A stretch of 43,348 nucleotides of DNA from Cupriavidus basilensis OR16 (GCF_000243095.1 NZ_AHJE01000087.1:1-43348); one strand, 5' to 3'; positions 16,796 through 25,175 are shown, numbered from the stretch's first letter. The notes: a model not told the origin generated them from the sequence alone. Numbers and translations are program-made.

Positions 16796-19648
16796 TCACC
16801 TCGCATTCGCCCGGGCCACGGCACGTTCGGCGGCGATGGGCACGGTGCGGTCCGGCAGCCGGGCCAGCCCCAGGTAAAGATCGATGTGCCGCCAGACGGC
16901 TTCCCAGGAGGACTCGTTGATCCACGGCAGGTTGAGCGCTTCATAGATCGGCACCCAGGTCTCTTGCCCTTCATGCCGGCGCCGCACCGACAACGCCGGG
17001 CTGAACTGATACCAGCCTTGCTCGAAGCGCTTGAACAGCATGCGGTTATACGCATAGTCACGGTCCACTTCATTTCTCGCCAGTACGCCGGACAGGTGCT
17101 GGCGCTTATTACGCTCCGGCCGCACCACGTGGGCGGGCAAGTGCTGCCAGGCCTCCAGCAGCGCCTGCGTTTCAAAAGCGCCATTGGGCTTGCGGTGGAT
17201 GTGCGTAAACCGCGACTTGAACAACGCCCACATCGTCTGAAACAGGAAATACTCGGACAAATGCCGGTCGATGCGCACCAGCCGCTCACCGTTGTTCACA
17301 TCGATGCTCGGCGGCGCCAGCAATTCGTAGAGCGCCGCGAAAGGGCCTGCGGCAAATCGAGGCGAGCGAAACGCTTCCAGCATGGCCCAGTGCAATGCGT
17401 TGCAGCCATAGTGGTCGACGTTCTCGCGATCCGCGCCGCGCTCCAGCAACGCCTCGACCAACGCCACATTGCCGGCGGCAGCCGCGGCCATGAGCGGCGT
17501 CTGGTTCATCGGCAAGCGGTGCTCGATGCCATGGCGTTCGCATTGCCGCAGGATCTCCTTGAAATTGGCAGCGAAATAAGACGCAAAACTCTTGCGTGCC
17601 AGGCCGCCGCGTTGCCCGGCAAAATGTTGCGCGGCGGCAAAGCCGGCCTCCTGCACTAGCCATCCCGCCAGCACCGGCTCATCATGGCTGGCCGCAATCT
17701 CATAGAGCTGCTGCTTAGGCTTGGCGCCCGGCGCCTGCTCCCTAAACACCTTGAGCAGCAGTTCCTGCACCTTGGCCTGGTCAAACACTGGCCATGGCGG
17801 CGGCACCTCCTTGAGGATGCCGCGGCGGATGGCATCGGCTTGCTCCTGCTTGCCCTGCAGCTCGAGCTTTCTTGCCTCCTTCTGCCAGTCTTCCAGCGTG
17901 GCCTGCCGCGCCTCCACCTTGGCCTGGCCGCCCTGTGCCAGTTCAAGCAAGCCGAACAGCGGATGCGCGGTATCGGACTCGATCAGGTAGAGGTTCTTGA
18001 TCGCACGGGTAAGCGCCACGTAGAGCGCGTTGACGAAGAACTTGTAGACCTCCAGCGACTTGTCGCTCTTGTCCTTGGCGCGCCGGTAGGCCAGCGTGTC
18101 CGCGGCCAGGTCTTGCTTGTCGACCCCATCAGCAATCTCGGCAAACTCGCCGCGCTGGTCGGAGACAAAGCGGTAGAGCACGATATTCTCGTATTCCAGC
18201 CCCTTCGCCTCATGGATGGAAAACAGCAGGGGCGTGGAAAAGTGCTTTCTCGCCTCGGCCTTGTCCTCGTCGCGCAGCACCAGCACGGCGCACTGCGTGG
18301 ACTGGCGGATGCTCTGGTCAAGCTCGCGCTTGACGTTGTCCTTGTCCGGCAGCAGCACCACCTGGCCAGCGTCACCGCCTACCGCGTCGACCAGGAAGTT
18401 GCTCTCCCGGTCGATGGACCCGAAGCGGCGATGCTTGACCTTGAGCAGCGTGTTGGCAACACGCGTTGCCTCGCTGCCGTTGCGGAAATTGGCGGCAAGC
18501 ACGCGCAACGCCTGCTGCTCGGCAAGCTGCGGGTCGTGCCAGAACAGGCTCTTGACCTGGCTCCAGCTGAAGAAGTTCGGGTGCACGATCTGGTTGGAGT
18601 CGCCGCACAAGAGGAACTGGCCGGGCTTCCTGAGGGTCTTGAGCACCAGCGCCAGTTGCACCATGGTGAGGTCCTGGACCTCATCGATCACGATGAAATC
18701 GTACCTGGCAGCCGCCAGCGGCTGCCACTCGCGGGCCACCAGATTGAGGTCGTAGAGGCCGCTTTGGGCCAGCCATGCGCGATAGCGCTCGAACAGGTCG
18801 TAAATGCGCCCTCGCGTGTCCTGCGCAAAAATTGACTGCCGCACGCCCAGCGCCAGGTAGGCATCGCGATCCAGCACACCGTGCGCCCCAGCGGTGATCA
18901 CACCGCGGATCTCCTCAAAGGCCTGGTGCCCGTCAATCTCGCGGAAATGCTGGCGCTGACGCTCAAACCACGCCGCGAAGTCCCGCCAGCCCGCCTCGCG
19001 GCCAGCCGGCATGCGGATCGACTCGACGAACTCCCGGTACGAGAGGAACTCCGCCTCCTGGGCCGGATGCTCGAAGCCGTGGGCATAGTAGAGGTCGCGG
19101 GCATTGCGGGCCAGGTAGGCAGAATGCGTGACATACAGCGTCGACCCCTCCGCATGCTTGAGCTTCTCCAGTGTCAGCGCGGTCTTGCCGCTGCCGGCGG
19201 ACCCGACCAGGACGAGCGGCGCAGGCTGGCGGTAGACAGACTCCTGGGCATCGTCGAAGGAGATCGGCTTGTCCAGCAGGTGGATGTCGGTACGCTCAGG
19301 ATGCAGGTAGCGCACAGGCACGGCCTCGCGCGCCGCCTCGGCCGCGTCGATGTCGGGGATCTTGCTTTCGTCGATCTCCGCGCCACGCAGAAAGCGGCTG
19401 TTCCGGTAATCATGGTGCTCGATCACCTCGAGCATCAACGCACAGGCCTGCCCATCGTGGCGCACCAGCGAGAACAACAGGCGATTGGCATCGTCCAGCC
19501 GGGCGCGGTAGAACTTGCCATGCGTGGGGCCGGTCAGCTTCTTGACCTGCGCCGCGCGGAAATCATCGCGGCCAATGGCTTCCTTGACCTTGCGGTAGGT
19601 GCTCTTGACCCGGGAGACGTCGAGGCCGATGTATTCGAGGATCTTCAT
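16796..19648 (-). CDS. SF1 (UvrD-like) helicase with RelE/ParE-like N-terminus and ankyrin repeats
   Basis: 950 residues. Residues about 30-88 (VKKLTGPTHGKFYRARLDD, LLFSLVRHDG, LMLEVIEHHDYRNSRFL) look like a RelE/ParE-type toxin fold. The SF1 helicase core follows: Walker A GSAGSGKT at 149-156, DEVQD at 322-326, LCGDSNQIVHP near 347-356, NFRNG near 387-391, EAKGLEYENIV near 480-490 and VALTRA at 544-549. Around 715-770 come ankyrin-type repeats (NQTPLMAAAAAGNVALVEALL; YGCNALHWAM). ATP-driven DNA or RNA unwinding is expected; the toxin-like part may be a substrate-binding or regulatory module, since I cannot verify catalytic residues. The gene stands alone on the minus strand next to three paralogous small genes. 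Such fusions suggest a defence or repair role, but that is inference. Confidence 0.85.
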   Translation of the reverse strand: MKILEYIGLDVSRVKSTYRKVKEAIGRDDFRAAQVKKLTGPTHGKFYRARLDDANRLLFSLVRHDGQACALMLEVIEHHDYRNSRFLRGAEIDESKIPDIDAAEAAREAVPVRYLHPERTDIHLLDKPISFDDAQESVYRQPAPLVLVGSAGSGKTALTLEKLKHAEGSTLYVTHSAYLARNARDLYYAHGFEHPAQEAEFLSYREFVESIRMPAGREAGWRDFAAWFERQRQHFREIDGHQAFEEIRGVITAGAHGVLDRDAYLALGVRQSIFAQDTRGRIYDLFERYRAWLAQSGLYDLNLVAREWQPLAAARYDFIVIDEVQDLTMVQLALVLKTLRKPGQFLLCGDSNQIVHPNFFSWSQVKSLFWHDPQLAEQQALRVLAANFRNGSEATRVANTLLKVKHRRFGSIDRESNFLVDAVGGDAGQVVLLPDKDNVKRELDQSIRQSTQCAVLVLRDEDKAEARKHFSTPLLFSIHEAKGLEYENIVLYRFVSDQRGEFAEIADGVDKQDLAADTLAYRRAKDKSDKSLEVYKFFVNALYVALTRAIKNLYLIESDTAHPLFGLLELAQGGQAKVEARQATLEDWQKEARKLELQGKQEQADAIRRGILKEVPPPWPVFDQAKVQELLLKVFREQAPGAKPKQQLYEIAASHDEPVLAGWLVQEAGFAAAQHFAGQRGGLARKSFASYFAANFKEILRQCERHGIEHRLPMNQTPLMAAAAAGNVALVEALLERGADRENVDHYGCNALHWAMLEAFRSPRFAAGPFAALYELLAPPSIDVNNGERLVRIDRHLSEYFLFQTMWALFKSRFTHIHRKPNGAFETQALLEAWQHLPAHVVRPERNKRQHLSGVLARNEVDRDYAYNRMLFKRFEQGWYQFSPALSVRRRHEGQETWVPIYEALNLPWINESSWEAVWRHIDLYLGLARLPDRTVPIAAERAVARANAR

Positions 19649-19887
19649 GGCTGTGCTGATGCTACGGGGCGCGAGCCCAACGGTTTGCCGAGGTTGCTAT
19701 TTTAGGAGAATGGCAGGATCGGGCCGATCTTCGTCTCTCAAGCGCCGGGGCGCAGGGTAGCCTTGGAAACTTCGGGCGATTCGTCTTGGCTCGCGGACCT
19801 CTTTGCTGGCGATCTCTACGCTTGCGAAGCGCTATTGCGCACTCCCTCAACAAGCAGGCTGAGCGGATGCCAACCAGCCATCCGCTC

Positions 19888-20181
19888 TCAGAACAGCTCG
19901 TCGAGTCGATCCACGCTGGCGTCAAGCTGCTGCTGCAACGACGCCAGCAGGCTATGCAGGCCAATACAATCGATCGAAGCGTCGGCCTGTAGATCGAGCA
20001 GCGTCAGGATGGCTCCCAGGCCGGCGCGGACGCGCAGGAGTTCGTCGAAGCTCCGCATGATGGCTTCGCGCTTGGGGTCGTCCTGCGGGACTGCCGTTTC
20101 CTTCGGCAAGAGCGGTTCGGCGAGCATGCCGGGTTCGGAAGGATCGGTGGCGGGAACCAGGGTCTTTGAGCGTGCATCCAT
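19888..20181 (-). CDS. Small helical protein, paralogue 1 of a tandem family
   Basis: 97 residues, MDARSKTLVPATDPSEPGM... ending in LDASVDRLDELF. A helical C-terminal half (FDELLRVRAGLGAILTLLDL; LHSLLASLQQQLD) matches the proteins at 20496-20747 and 20925-21218. ATG 20181 is chosen because AAAGGTGAT precedes it. No signal peptide, no membrane segment and no known family. The helix pattern with leucines at heptad-like spacing suggests an oligomerising or adaptor protein. Confidence 0.65.
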   Translation of the reverse strand: MDARSKTLVPATDPSEPGMLAEPLLPKETAVPQDDPKREAIMRSFDELLRVRAGLGAILTLLDLQADASIDCIGLHSLLASLQQQLDASVDRLDELF

Positions 20182-20336
20182 GGGATCACCTTTTGATGTG
20201 TGACTGGGGCTGTTGGTCGTGGTGCCAGGGCCGGCTCGCCGCGTGAGGCTGGCCGACTGATGGGGCAGCGTTTGCTGCGCCCCTTCCTGATGCGGCCCAT
20301 GTCGGCGTTGAGGTCGAAGGTGGCCTTGAGGGTCAT
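20004..20336 (-). CDS. Possible small ORF with a strong ribosome-binding site
   Basis: The reading frame opens MTLKATFDLNADMGRIRKGR after AAAGGAGATCACCCG, a good ribosome-binding site. After about 50 codons it becomes a shadow of paralogue 1, so the true product may be shorter or the frame may have been disturbed. The first 20 residues look protein-like. I cannot name a family. Confidence 0.25.
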   Translation of the reverse strand: MTLKATFDLNADMGRIRKGRSKRCPISRPASRGEPALAPRPTAPVTHQKVIPWMHAQRPWFPPPILPNPACSPNRSCRRKRQSRRTTPSAKPSCGASTNSCASAPAWEPS

Positions 20337-20481
20337 CGGGTGATCTCCTTTGCACCGCGCTACGCGCCTGTGATGCAGCCGCAGCCCCCGCCGGCTACGG
20401 CCCAGCGTGCGGCGACGCAGGCACGGATAGCCGGCGAGGCCCGCAGGCCCGGGTACAGCGCCTGCACCGGTTCAATGCCTG

Positions 20482-20515
20482 GTCCAGCTGCTGCTTTAGT
20501 CCAGCTGCTGCTTTA
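20482..20515 (-). repeat. 17-bp perfect tandem duplication at the 3' end of paralogue 2
   Basis: GTCCAGCTGCTGCTTTA occurs twice in direct succession (20482-20498 and 20499-20515). The duplication creates the TAA that ends paralogue 2 (20496-20498); without it the frame would continue as LKQQLDQALNR, matching LKQQLDQAVNR in paralogue 3. Confidence 0.95.
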
Positions 20516-20747
20516 GCGGCGTCAGCAAGGCATGCAGGCGGCTATCGCCTGCGTGCAGGTTCAGCAGCGTGATGACGGATTCCAGATGTGCACGGATGCG
20601 CAGCAGTTCGTGGCAGCCTTGGTGGGTAGCCTCGTGGCTCGGATCGGGATCGTTGGCCGGCAGCAAGGGCTCGGCGATCAGCCTGGCTTCCATGGCGGCT
20701 TCCCGTGCTTCGGCAGCGGTGCGCGGGCGACGTTGGCGGGCGGTCAT
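20496..20747 (-). CDS. Small helical protein, paralogue 2, truncated by a tandem duplication
   Basis: 83 residues, MTARQRRPRTAAEAREAAME..., with AGGAGGT upstream of ATG 20747. The N-terminus is nearly identical to paralogue 3 (MTARQRHPRTAAEAREAATE). The C-terminal helix is LHALLTPLKQQLD and stops there because of the 17-bp duplication described at 20482-20515. About 10 or more residues are lost compared with paralogue 3. Function unknown. Confidence 0.65.
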   Translation of the reverse strand: MTARQRRPRTAAEAREAAMEARLIAEPLLPANDPDPSHEATHQGCHELLRIRAHLESVITLLNLHAGDSRLHALLTPLKQQLD

Positions 20748-20924
20748 GGGTACCTCCTGTTTTGTGGTCGGGGTGCGATCTTGGACATCGGAATGTGGAT
20801 GGACGGGGTTGGCGACCATCGTCCCGGCACGCGGCGGCGGTGGGTGCTTGCCTCGATAGGCGTGTGTATCCCCACCGCCTGCGGCCTTGCGGGCCGCGGT
20901 GCAGGTGCGGGGAACGGGTGTGGC

Positions 20925-21218
20925 TCAGTACAGCGCTTGCACGCGGTTCACTGCCTGGTCCAGCTGCTGCTTTAGCGGCGCCAGCAGGGCATGCAGGCCG
21001 TCGTTGGCGGCTTGCTCGGCGGCCTGTAGCTCTAGCAGGAGCAGGAGGGATTCCAGGCCCGCGCTGACGCGCAGGAGGTCGTGGCAGGTTTGGTGGATGG
21101 TTTCGTGGGTTGGGGTGGTTTCGCCTTCGCGCATGAGGGGCCCAGTGATCAGCTTGGCTTCTGTGGCTGCCTCTCTTGCTTCGGCTGCGGTGCGCGGGTG
21201 GCGTTGGCGGGCGGTCAT
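20925..21218 (-). CDS. Small helical protein, paralogue 3
   Basis: 97 residues, with GAGGAGG upstream of ATG 21218. A charged N-terminus (TAAEAREAATEAKL) is followed by two predicted helices, DLLRVSAGLESLLLLLELQA and LHALLAPLKQQLDQ, and the end VNRVQALY. It is the most complete member of the tandem family and probably the first transcribed. Family not recognised; similar small proteins with the TAAEAREA start may occur in other Burkholderiaceae, which I cannot check. Confidence 0.65.
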   Translation of the reverse strand: MTARQRHPRTAAEAREAATEAKLITGPLMREGETTPTHETIHQTCHDLLRVSAGLESLLLLLELQAAEQAANDGLHALLAPLKQQLDQAVNRVQALY

Positions 21219-21557
21219 GGGCGCCTCCTCGTTTGGGATACCAGTCGAGATGCTCTGCTAGGCAGCCTTGCGATGCTGCGCAGATCCGTAGGGCGCAGAA
21301 GCCCCTCCGCATGGTCCATAATGCGGCTGATAATTCTCGGCGCGAGCGCCTACACCACCCTCACAAGAGAGGTGGCAAAAGTGTGTTCGTCGTCGTGCGG
21401 CACGAATAAGGTGGCCCGCGCCGGATGTCGCGAGTAGTAGACCAACACCGGCGCACTCGGCAAAGTGCCACTGCTCGCAAGTTGCCAGCCCATTCCTTCG
21501 CTCGAATCACCGAACGAGGCTAAATTTACCTAATAAAGCTTAAATAGCCCAATTGAA
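21219..21557. other. Intergenic region, AT-rich at its right end
   Basis: No gene recognised in 21219-21500. The last 40 bases before the next gene (about 21515-21557) are AT-rich and probably hold its promoter; no ribosome-binding site is obvious there. Confidence 0.45.
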
Positions 21558-21839
21558 ATGCGCGATCGGGTAGAAGAATTGATAGATTTCGTTGCGGGCG
21601 GACATCGGCGCTTCAAGCGCATGGAGGAACTGACCGGGGTGAAATCCGATAGCTGGAAGAACACATGCCGCAATCAGCAGCGCGTGACCCAGGAGATGGT
21701 GGAGGCTATTGGGGCAGTGTGGCCTCAGTACGCGTACTGGCTCGTCACTGGGAAGACGGACGAGGAGCACGGGCATACGTCGCCGATTCGAGATCGGATT
21801 GCGCGGGATTTGGAGAAAATTAAGGGAACGGAACAATAG
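21558..21839 (+). CDS. Small putative DNA-binding protein, phage or island type
   Basis: 93 residues. The pattern FKRMEELTGVKSDSWKNTC, then RVTQEMVEAIGAVWPQYAYW, then LVTGKTDEEHGHTSP is typical of short helix-turn-helix-like proteins common in Burkholderiales mobile regions. A direct DNA target is not evident. It opens the plus-strand part of the restriction-modification island. The ATG has no clear Shine-Dalgarno sequence. Confidence 0.65.
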   Translation: MRDRVEELIDFVAGGHRRFKRMEELTGVKSDSWKNTCRNQQRVTQEMVEAIGAVWPQYAYWLVTGKTDEEHGHTSPIRDRIARDLEKIKGTEQ

Positions 21840-21917
21840 TCAGACACACAGAACCCCCGCCCAGCCCTGCAGATGCAGAGAACCAGTTGCACACTCTTTG
21901 GATCGCCATCAACGCCT

Positions 21918-22725
21918 ATGGAATCCCTGTCATCAATCTTTCAAAGCCCACTTGCCACGGCCTTGATCAGTCCGCTTCTGGCGTTCGTGGGTCTGACCTT
22001 CTTTTGGTTCCGCGTTGGCTCTCTCCATAGCCTCCTTGAGCGTATCTGGCGGTTGGTGACTGGCAAGGCCGAAGTAGAGAACCCTCAGCTCAAAAAGCTC
22101 ATTCAAGAAAATCGAGATCTTGAGCGATTTCGCTTCATCTACGGATTGAAGATTGAAACGCAACCTGAATTTCAGCGACTTATGTCATGGCTGCATAGGC
22201 ACAAAGTTGGCATCGCCAGGCTGCAGAGGGTGCGCAAGTGGATCGGACATTCGTTCGCCTCTTATCGTCCTCAAGCCACCACGGCGGTACGCGCTAACTC
22301 AGTTCGCGATGGTGGTTGCGGGATATTTGGTCGCTAGCCTTTCAATAGCCGGCTTGTTCATAGATGACGCGTTCCTGCGGACCAGAGGGTCCGAGGTTTG
22401 GTTTAAGACAGATGGAACAGTCATTCGTGGCTTCTTGGGCAGTCCTTCTGCAAAGCCCCAGGGCTGCCTTGCAGATCCGAGCGCACTCGCAAAAGAGTTC
22501 AAGTTCACCATCGCGGAAGCTACGACGTTGTGCAATGCGTTCGAGGACAAATCGATACAGAGGCTTATTGCTAGGGCGATACATGCGCAGCGGTTGGCAG
22601 CTGGCGTACTCGGCGGCTTGGCCGCGTTGCTCACTCTAGTGTGCGCACTGAGGCTGAAGGCTGCGGCTGAAGCCCGCGAGCTCCACGATGAGTTGCACCT
22701 CGAGGGACGAGCGCCAAATCAGTAA
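21918..22725 (+). pseudogene. DUF6216-like membrane protein gene, broken by a one-base insertion
   Basis: Two frames together read as one protein. The first gives MESLSSIFQSPLATALISPL with a membrane helix (LLAFVGLTFFWF), ENRDLERFRFIYGLKIET and RLQRVRKWI. The second continues DIRSPLIVLKPPRRYALTQF, a membrane helix (MVVAGYLVASLSIAGLF), a periplasmic-side region with two cysteines, and a last helix (VLGGLAALLTLVCAL). Removing one G at 22245-22246 restores the frame as KWIDIRSPLIVL. Total about 268 residues, three membrane helices. I associate the ENRDLERFRFIYGLKIET pattern with DUF6216, from memory. Function unknown; the position beside a restriction system is suggestive only. Real decay or sequencing error cannot be separated here. 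Confidence 0.65.
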
Positions 22726-22893
22726 AGTGTTTCGCCTGTAGGTCGCGTAAGCAGGCGTACTGGTACTCGAGCGGCAGAGAACGCTCCCTGCCCAGATGGA
22801 CTCCAAGCAGTCGGCCGCGTGAGTCGCGACCATGCAGATGGTTGTGTCAACTCAAACCGATGAATTGATTGTCCCTAGAGCTGAAGTGCTGGT

Positions 22894-23805
22894 ATGATGA
22901 CTATGAGTTCCATATTGATGAGAGATGCTGACGTAATGCTTGGACCATTCCAACTGAACCGGGCCCACGAAGGTGATTGCCTCGAGTTGATCCCCCAACT
23001 TCCAGACGAGTCGATCGATGTAATCGTGACAAGTCCGCCATATTGGGGCCAAAGGCACTCCCGGGGTACTGGAGTGGAGGAAGACCCGCGTGATTACGTA
23101 GCGTTTCTGAACAACGTATTTATGGGGCTTCTCCCGAAGCTGAAGCCCGGTGGAGTTCTCTGGATCAACATTGGAGATGCCTATAACACCCCCGTTAACT
23201 GGAGAGAGGATGACCGCCAATTCAGTACGTTGGGGGCTGACAAGAATGGCCTCGCTGCGCATAACTCAGCATATACAAAGCCGAGAATGAAACGAAAGGC
23301 CTTCCTAGAGAAGGACGCGGCATGGCTCCAATACGGAAACTTGTTGGCACTTCCGTACAGACTTGTCTTGGGTCTGTGTGATGGCGGGTATCTGTTTCGG
23401 GGTGAGATCATCTGGCGCAAGAAAAACCCTATGCCCGAAGGGCGCTGCCGCCGCCCCCATCGGTATCACGAACCAATTTACCTACTGACCAAGAATGAGC
23501 GCCACAACTTCCGCGTGACGCCTCCTGTTAAAAGCGTGTGGGAGTTCGCCAACGAAAAAATCGACGGGCTAAAGCATTTCTCGCGGTTTCCAGAGGAACT
23601 CCCGTTTCGCTGCATTGATGCATATGGGTCCGCGGGCGAAGAAGTCGTTGTGCTGGACCCCTTTTCTGGATCCGGCACAACGGGTATCGCTGCCCTGCGT
23701 TTAGGCTGCTCATATATAGGCTTCGAAATTGAGCCTGAACAGGTGGCAGCGTCGAACGTGCGTCTTGCTGAGGCAGCAGGTGTTAAATCCCAAGCCTTGT
23801 TCTGA
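22894..23805 (+). CDS. Type II DNA methyltransferase, N4-cytosine type, beta class
   Basis: 303 residues. The catalytic motif IV TSPPYW is at 46-51 and the AdoMet-binding motif I DPFSGSGTTG at 255-264. This order (catalytic before AdoMet site) defines the beta class, and S-P-P-Y is the form seen in N4-cytosine enzymes. The intermediate part (LLPKLKPGGVLWINIGDAYN; LPYRLVLGLCDGGYLFRGEI) is typical. It should protect the host from the restriction enzyme encoded convergently at 23783-24958; the two genes overlap tail to tail by 23 bases. Several ATGs are possible at the start (22894, 22897, 22918, 22936); none has a strong ribosome-binding site. A C-box-like half-site overlaps the region (22899-22909). 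Confidence 0.9.
   Translation: MMTMSSILMRDADVMLGPFQLNRAHEGDCLELIPQLPDESIDVIVTSPPYWGQRHSRGTGVEEDPRDYVAFLNNVFMGLLPKLKPGGVLWINIGDAYNTPVNWREDDRQFSTLGADKNGLAAHNSAYTKPRMKRKAFLEKDAAWLQYGNLLALPYRLVLGLCDGGYLFRGEIIWRKKNPMPEGRCRRPHRYHEPIYLLTKNERHNFRVTPPVKSVWEFANEKIDGLKHFSRFPEELPFRCIDAYGSAGEEVVVLDPFSGSGTTGIAALRLGCSYIGFEIEPEQVAASNVRLAEAAGVKSQALF
22899..22909 (+). promoter_or_regulatory. C-box-like half-site at the methyltransferase start
   Basis: GACTATGAGTT matches the controller-protein half-site pattern GACTNNNAGTC except for its last base. It lies right behind a -10-like TATGAT (22893-22898), with TTGTCC 18 bases upstream as a possible -35. A controller protein bound here would block transcription or early translation of the methyltransferase gene, as known for the methyltransferase promoter of Esp1396I. 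Confidence 0.4.
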
Positions 23806-24958
23806 CGCGCTGCCTCTCCGACACGATGAAGTGCGTAAAAGAATCGTTCGGGCTCGAAAAATCGCAGATGAATACCCTTGCTCTTGCCTGATATGCTTCG
23901 GGAGTTGCTCGGGTATTCTTGTTGTACGAAAAGCAGGCGGAAAAGAAACCATCATCTTCTATGTCCTTCCGCTTGGCGCTTCTGCCGTCTGCACCCTGTC
24001 CGTCAAAGATGGCTCCCAACTCACCGCGATTTACCGGGCGAGCTGATGGGGTACTCTTACAGTCCATTGTCCAAAGCGGGGAAATATAGCCTGCGTCAAC
24101 GAGTGCTTGGCTCATGGGAACATCATCCGTGCGCCTCTCGGCGAAACTTGCCTTTACATGGACAACGCCAATCAGTTTCTCTGCTGCCCCATTCCCAACT
24201 GTAAGCAGGACGTCCATCTTGTCTGCCTCAAGCCGGTGCCCTATGTTAATGCCTGCAAGCAACCGAACCTTACGTTCACCGTCTGCAATCACCAGATTGA
24301 TACCATGCGCCGCTAAAGCCGTGCCGTAATGACGTTCGAGGATACGTTCCAATGCCCAACCGCCGGTCCGCTTCCAGCTTTGGGTAAAATCCAGTCGGGA
24401 GTGCTCCGATGGGTGGTTGTACTGGTCGCAATACGCCCGGTATACAACAAACCACCAGATATCAGACGGATTTGCCGACGGCCATAACTCGACCGCCTTT
24501 AGAAAGGCGCTTGCGACGCTTTCTGTTTTGATTGCCTTCTCTTGTTCATCGCTCACATTCTGCCTACTTAGCTGGGCGAGCCCGTTTCTGAGTGTCAAGA
24601 CAACTTGCGTGAACTGATCAAGGGATGCTTGCAGCAATCGATAGGTTGCATCGTGCCGGGCGTAGGCGAAATGAATGTCCAAGTCGCTGCCGACAGCTTC
24701 AGCAGCAATCGAGCGGTTGATATACGGAACACTGCCCGTCGCGCCATCGGCCAAGTCCGTTAAAGTTTTGCCGTACACCGACAACATCGACGCGATGACG
24801 TCTAAGCTAGGATGAATGGCTCCAGCCTCGATAGCGCCAATCCATCCTGGGCCCAGGATTAACCGTTCTTCTACTTGAGCGGGATTGAGCTCAGCTTCCC
24901 CACGGAAAGCGCTCAATCTTTGAAGTACACGAGAGAGATAGTCAGTATTCGAAGTCAT
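23783..24958 (-). CDS. Type II restriction endonuclease with XRE-like N-terminal domain (possibly BsaWI-like)
   Basis: 391 residues from ATG 24958. The N-terminal 60 residues (LNPAQVEERLILGPGWIGAI; HPSLDVIASMLSVYG) resemble an XRE helix-turn-helix. The catalytic region carries a PD-(D/E)xK-like arrangement: MDVLL (Asp249), then GVVHVKAS (Lys269) and AERRTDDVP. The HVKxS-AERR-DDVP string resembles enzymes of the BsaWI type, which cut CCGG-containing sites; I recall this only loosely. The gene overlaps the controller gene upstream by 17 bases and the methyltransferase gene at its 3' end by 23 bases. Its transcription would come from the C-box promoter at 25198-25223, the usual way of delaying restriction until methylation is complete. 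Confidence 0.8.
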   Translation of the reverse strand: MTSNTDYLSRVLQRLSAFRGEAELNPAQVEERLILGPGWIGAIEAGAIHPSLDVIASMLSVYGKTLTDLADGATGSVPYINRSIAAEAVGSDLDIHFAYARHDATYRLLQASLDQFTQVVLTLRNGLAQLSRQNVSDEQEKAIKTESVASAFLKAVELWPSANPSDIWWFVVYRAYCDQYNHPSEHSRLDFTQSWKRTGGWALERILERHYGTALAAHGINLVIADGERKVRLLAGINIGHRLEADKMDVLLTVGNGAAEKLIGVVHVKASFAERRTDDVPMSQALVDAGYISPLWTMDCKSTPSARPVNRGELGAIFDGQGADGRSAKRKDIEDDGFFSACFSYNKNTRATPEAYQARARVFICDFSSPNDSFTHFIVSERQRVRTRLGI

Positions 24959-25175
24959 CGTCGAAGAGGTCCTTTGCATTAATGCCCAACGCATCGGCAA
25001 GCCTCTTGACGTTCAACAAACTGAGGTTACGCTCACCTCGCTCAACACCTCCAATGTAGGTTCGGTCGATACCTGCGAGCTGTGAGAGTTCTTCTTGTGA
25101 CAGCCCCTTCTGTTGCCTGAGTCCGCGGACTCGGCTTCCAAACCATTGCAAGAAGTTGTCATGATGCTTGGGCAT
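24942..25175 (-). CDS. Restriction-modification controller (C) protein
   Basis: 77 residues, almost entirely one XRE helix-turn-helix: RVRGLRQQKGLSQEELSQLA, GIDRTYIGGVERGERN, then LSLLNVKRLADALGI. This is the typical size and sequence of C proteins such as C.PvuII and C.AhdI, which activate their own and the endonuclease gene from a C-box. ATG 25175 is preferred; a GTG at 25211 lies inside the operator. The gene overlaps the endonuclease gene by 17 bases, as expected for a C-R operon. The operator is 23 bases upstream. Confidence 0.88.
   Translation of the reverse strand: MPKHHDNFLQWFGSRVRGLRQQKGLSQEELSQLAGIDRTYIGGVERGERNLSLLNVKRLADALGINAKDLFDDDFEY

Noticed and set aside
17684..18835. Plus-strand open frame of 383 codons
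   Set aside because: Antisense to the helicase core motifs.
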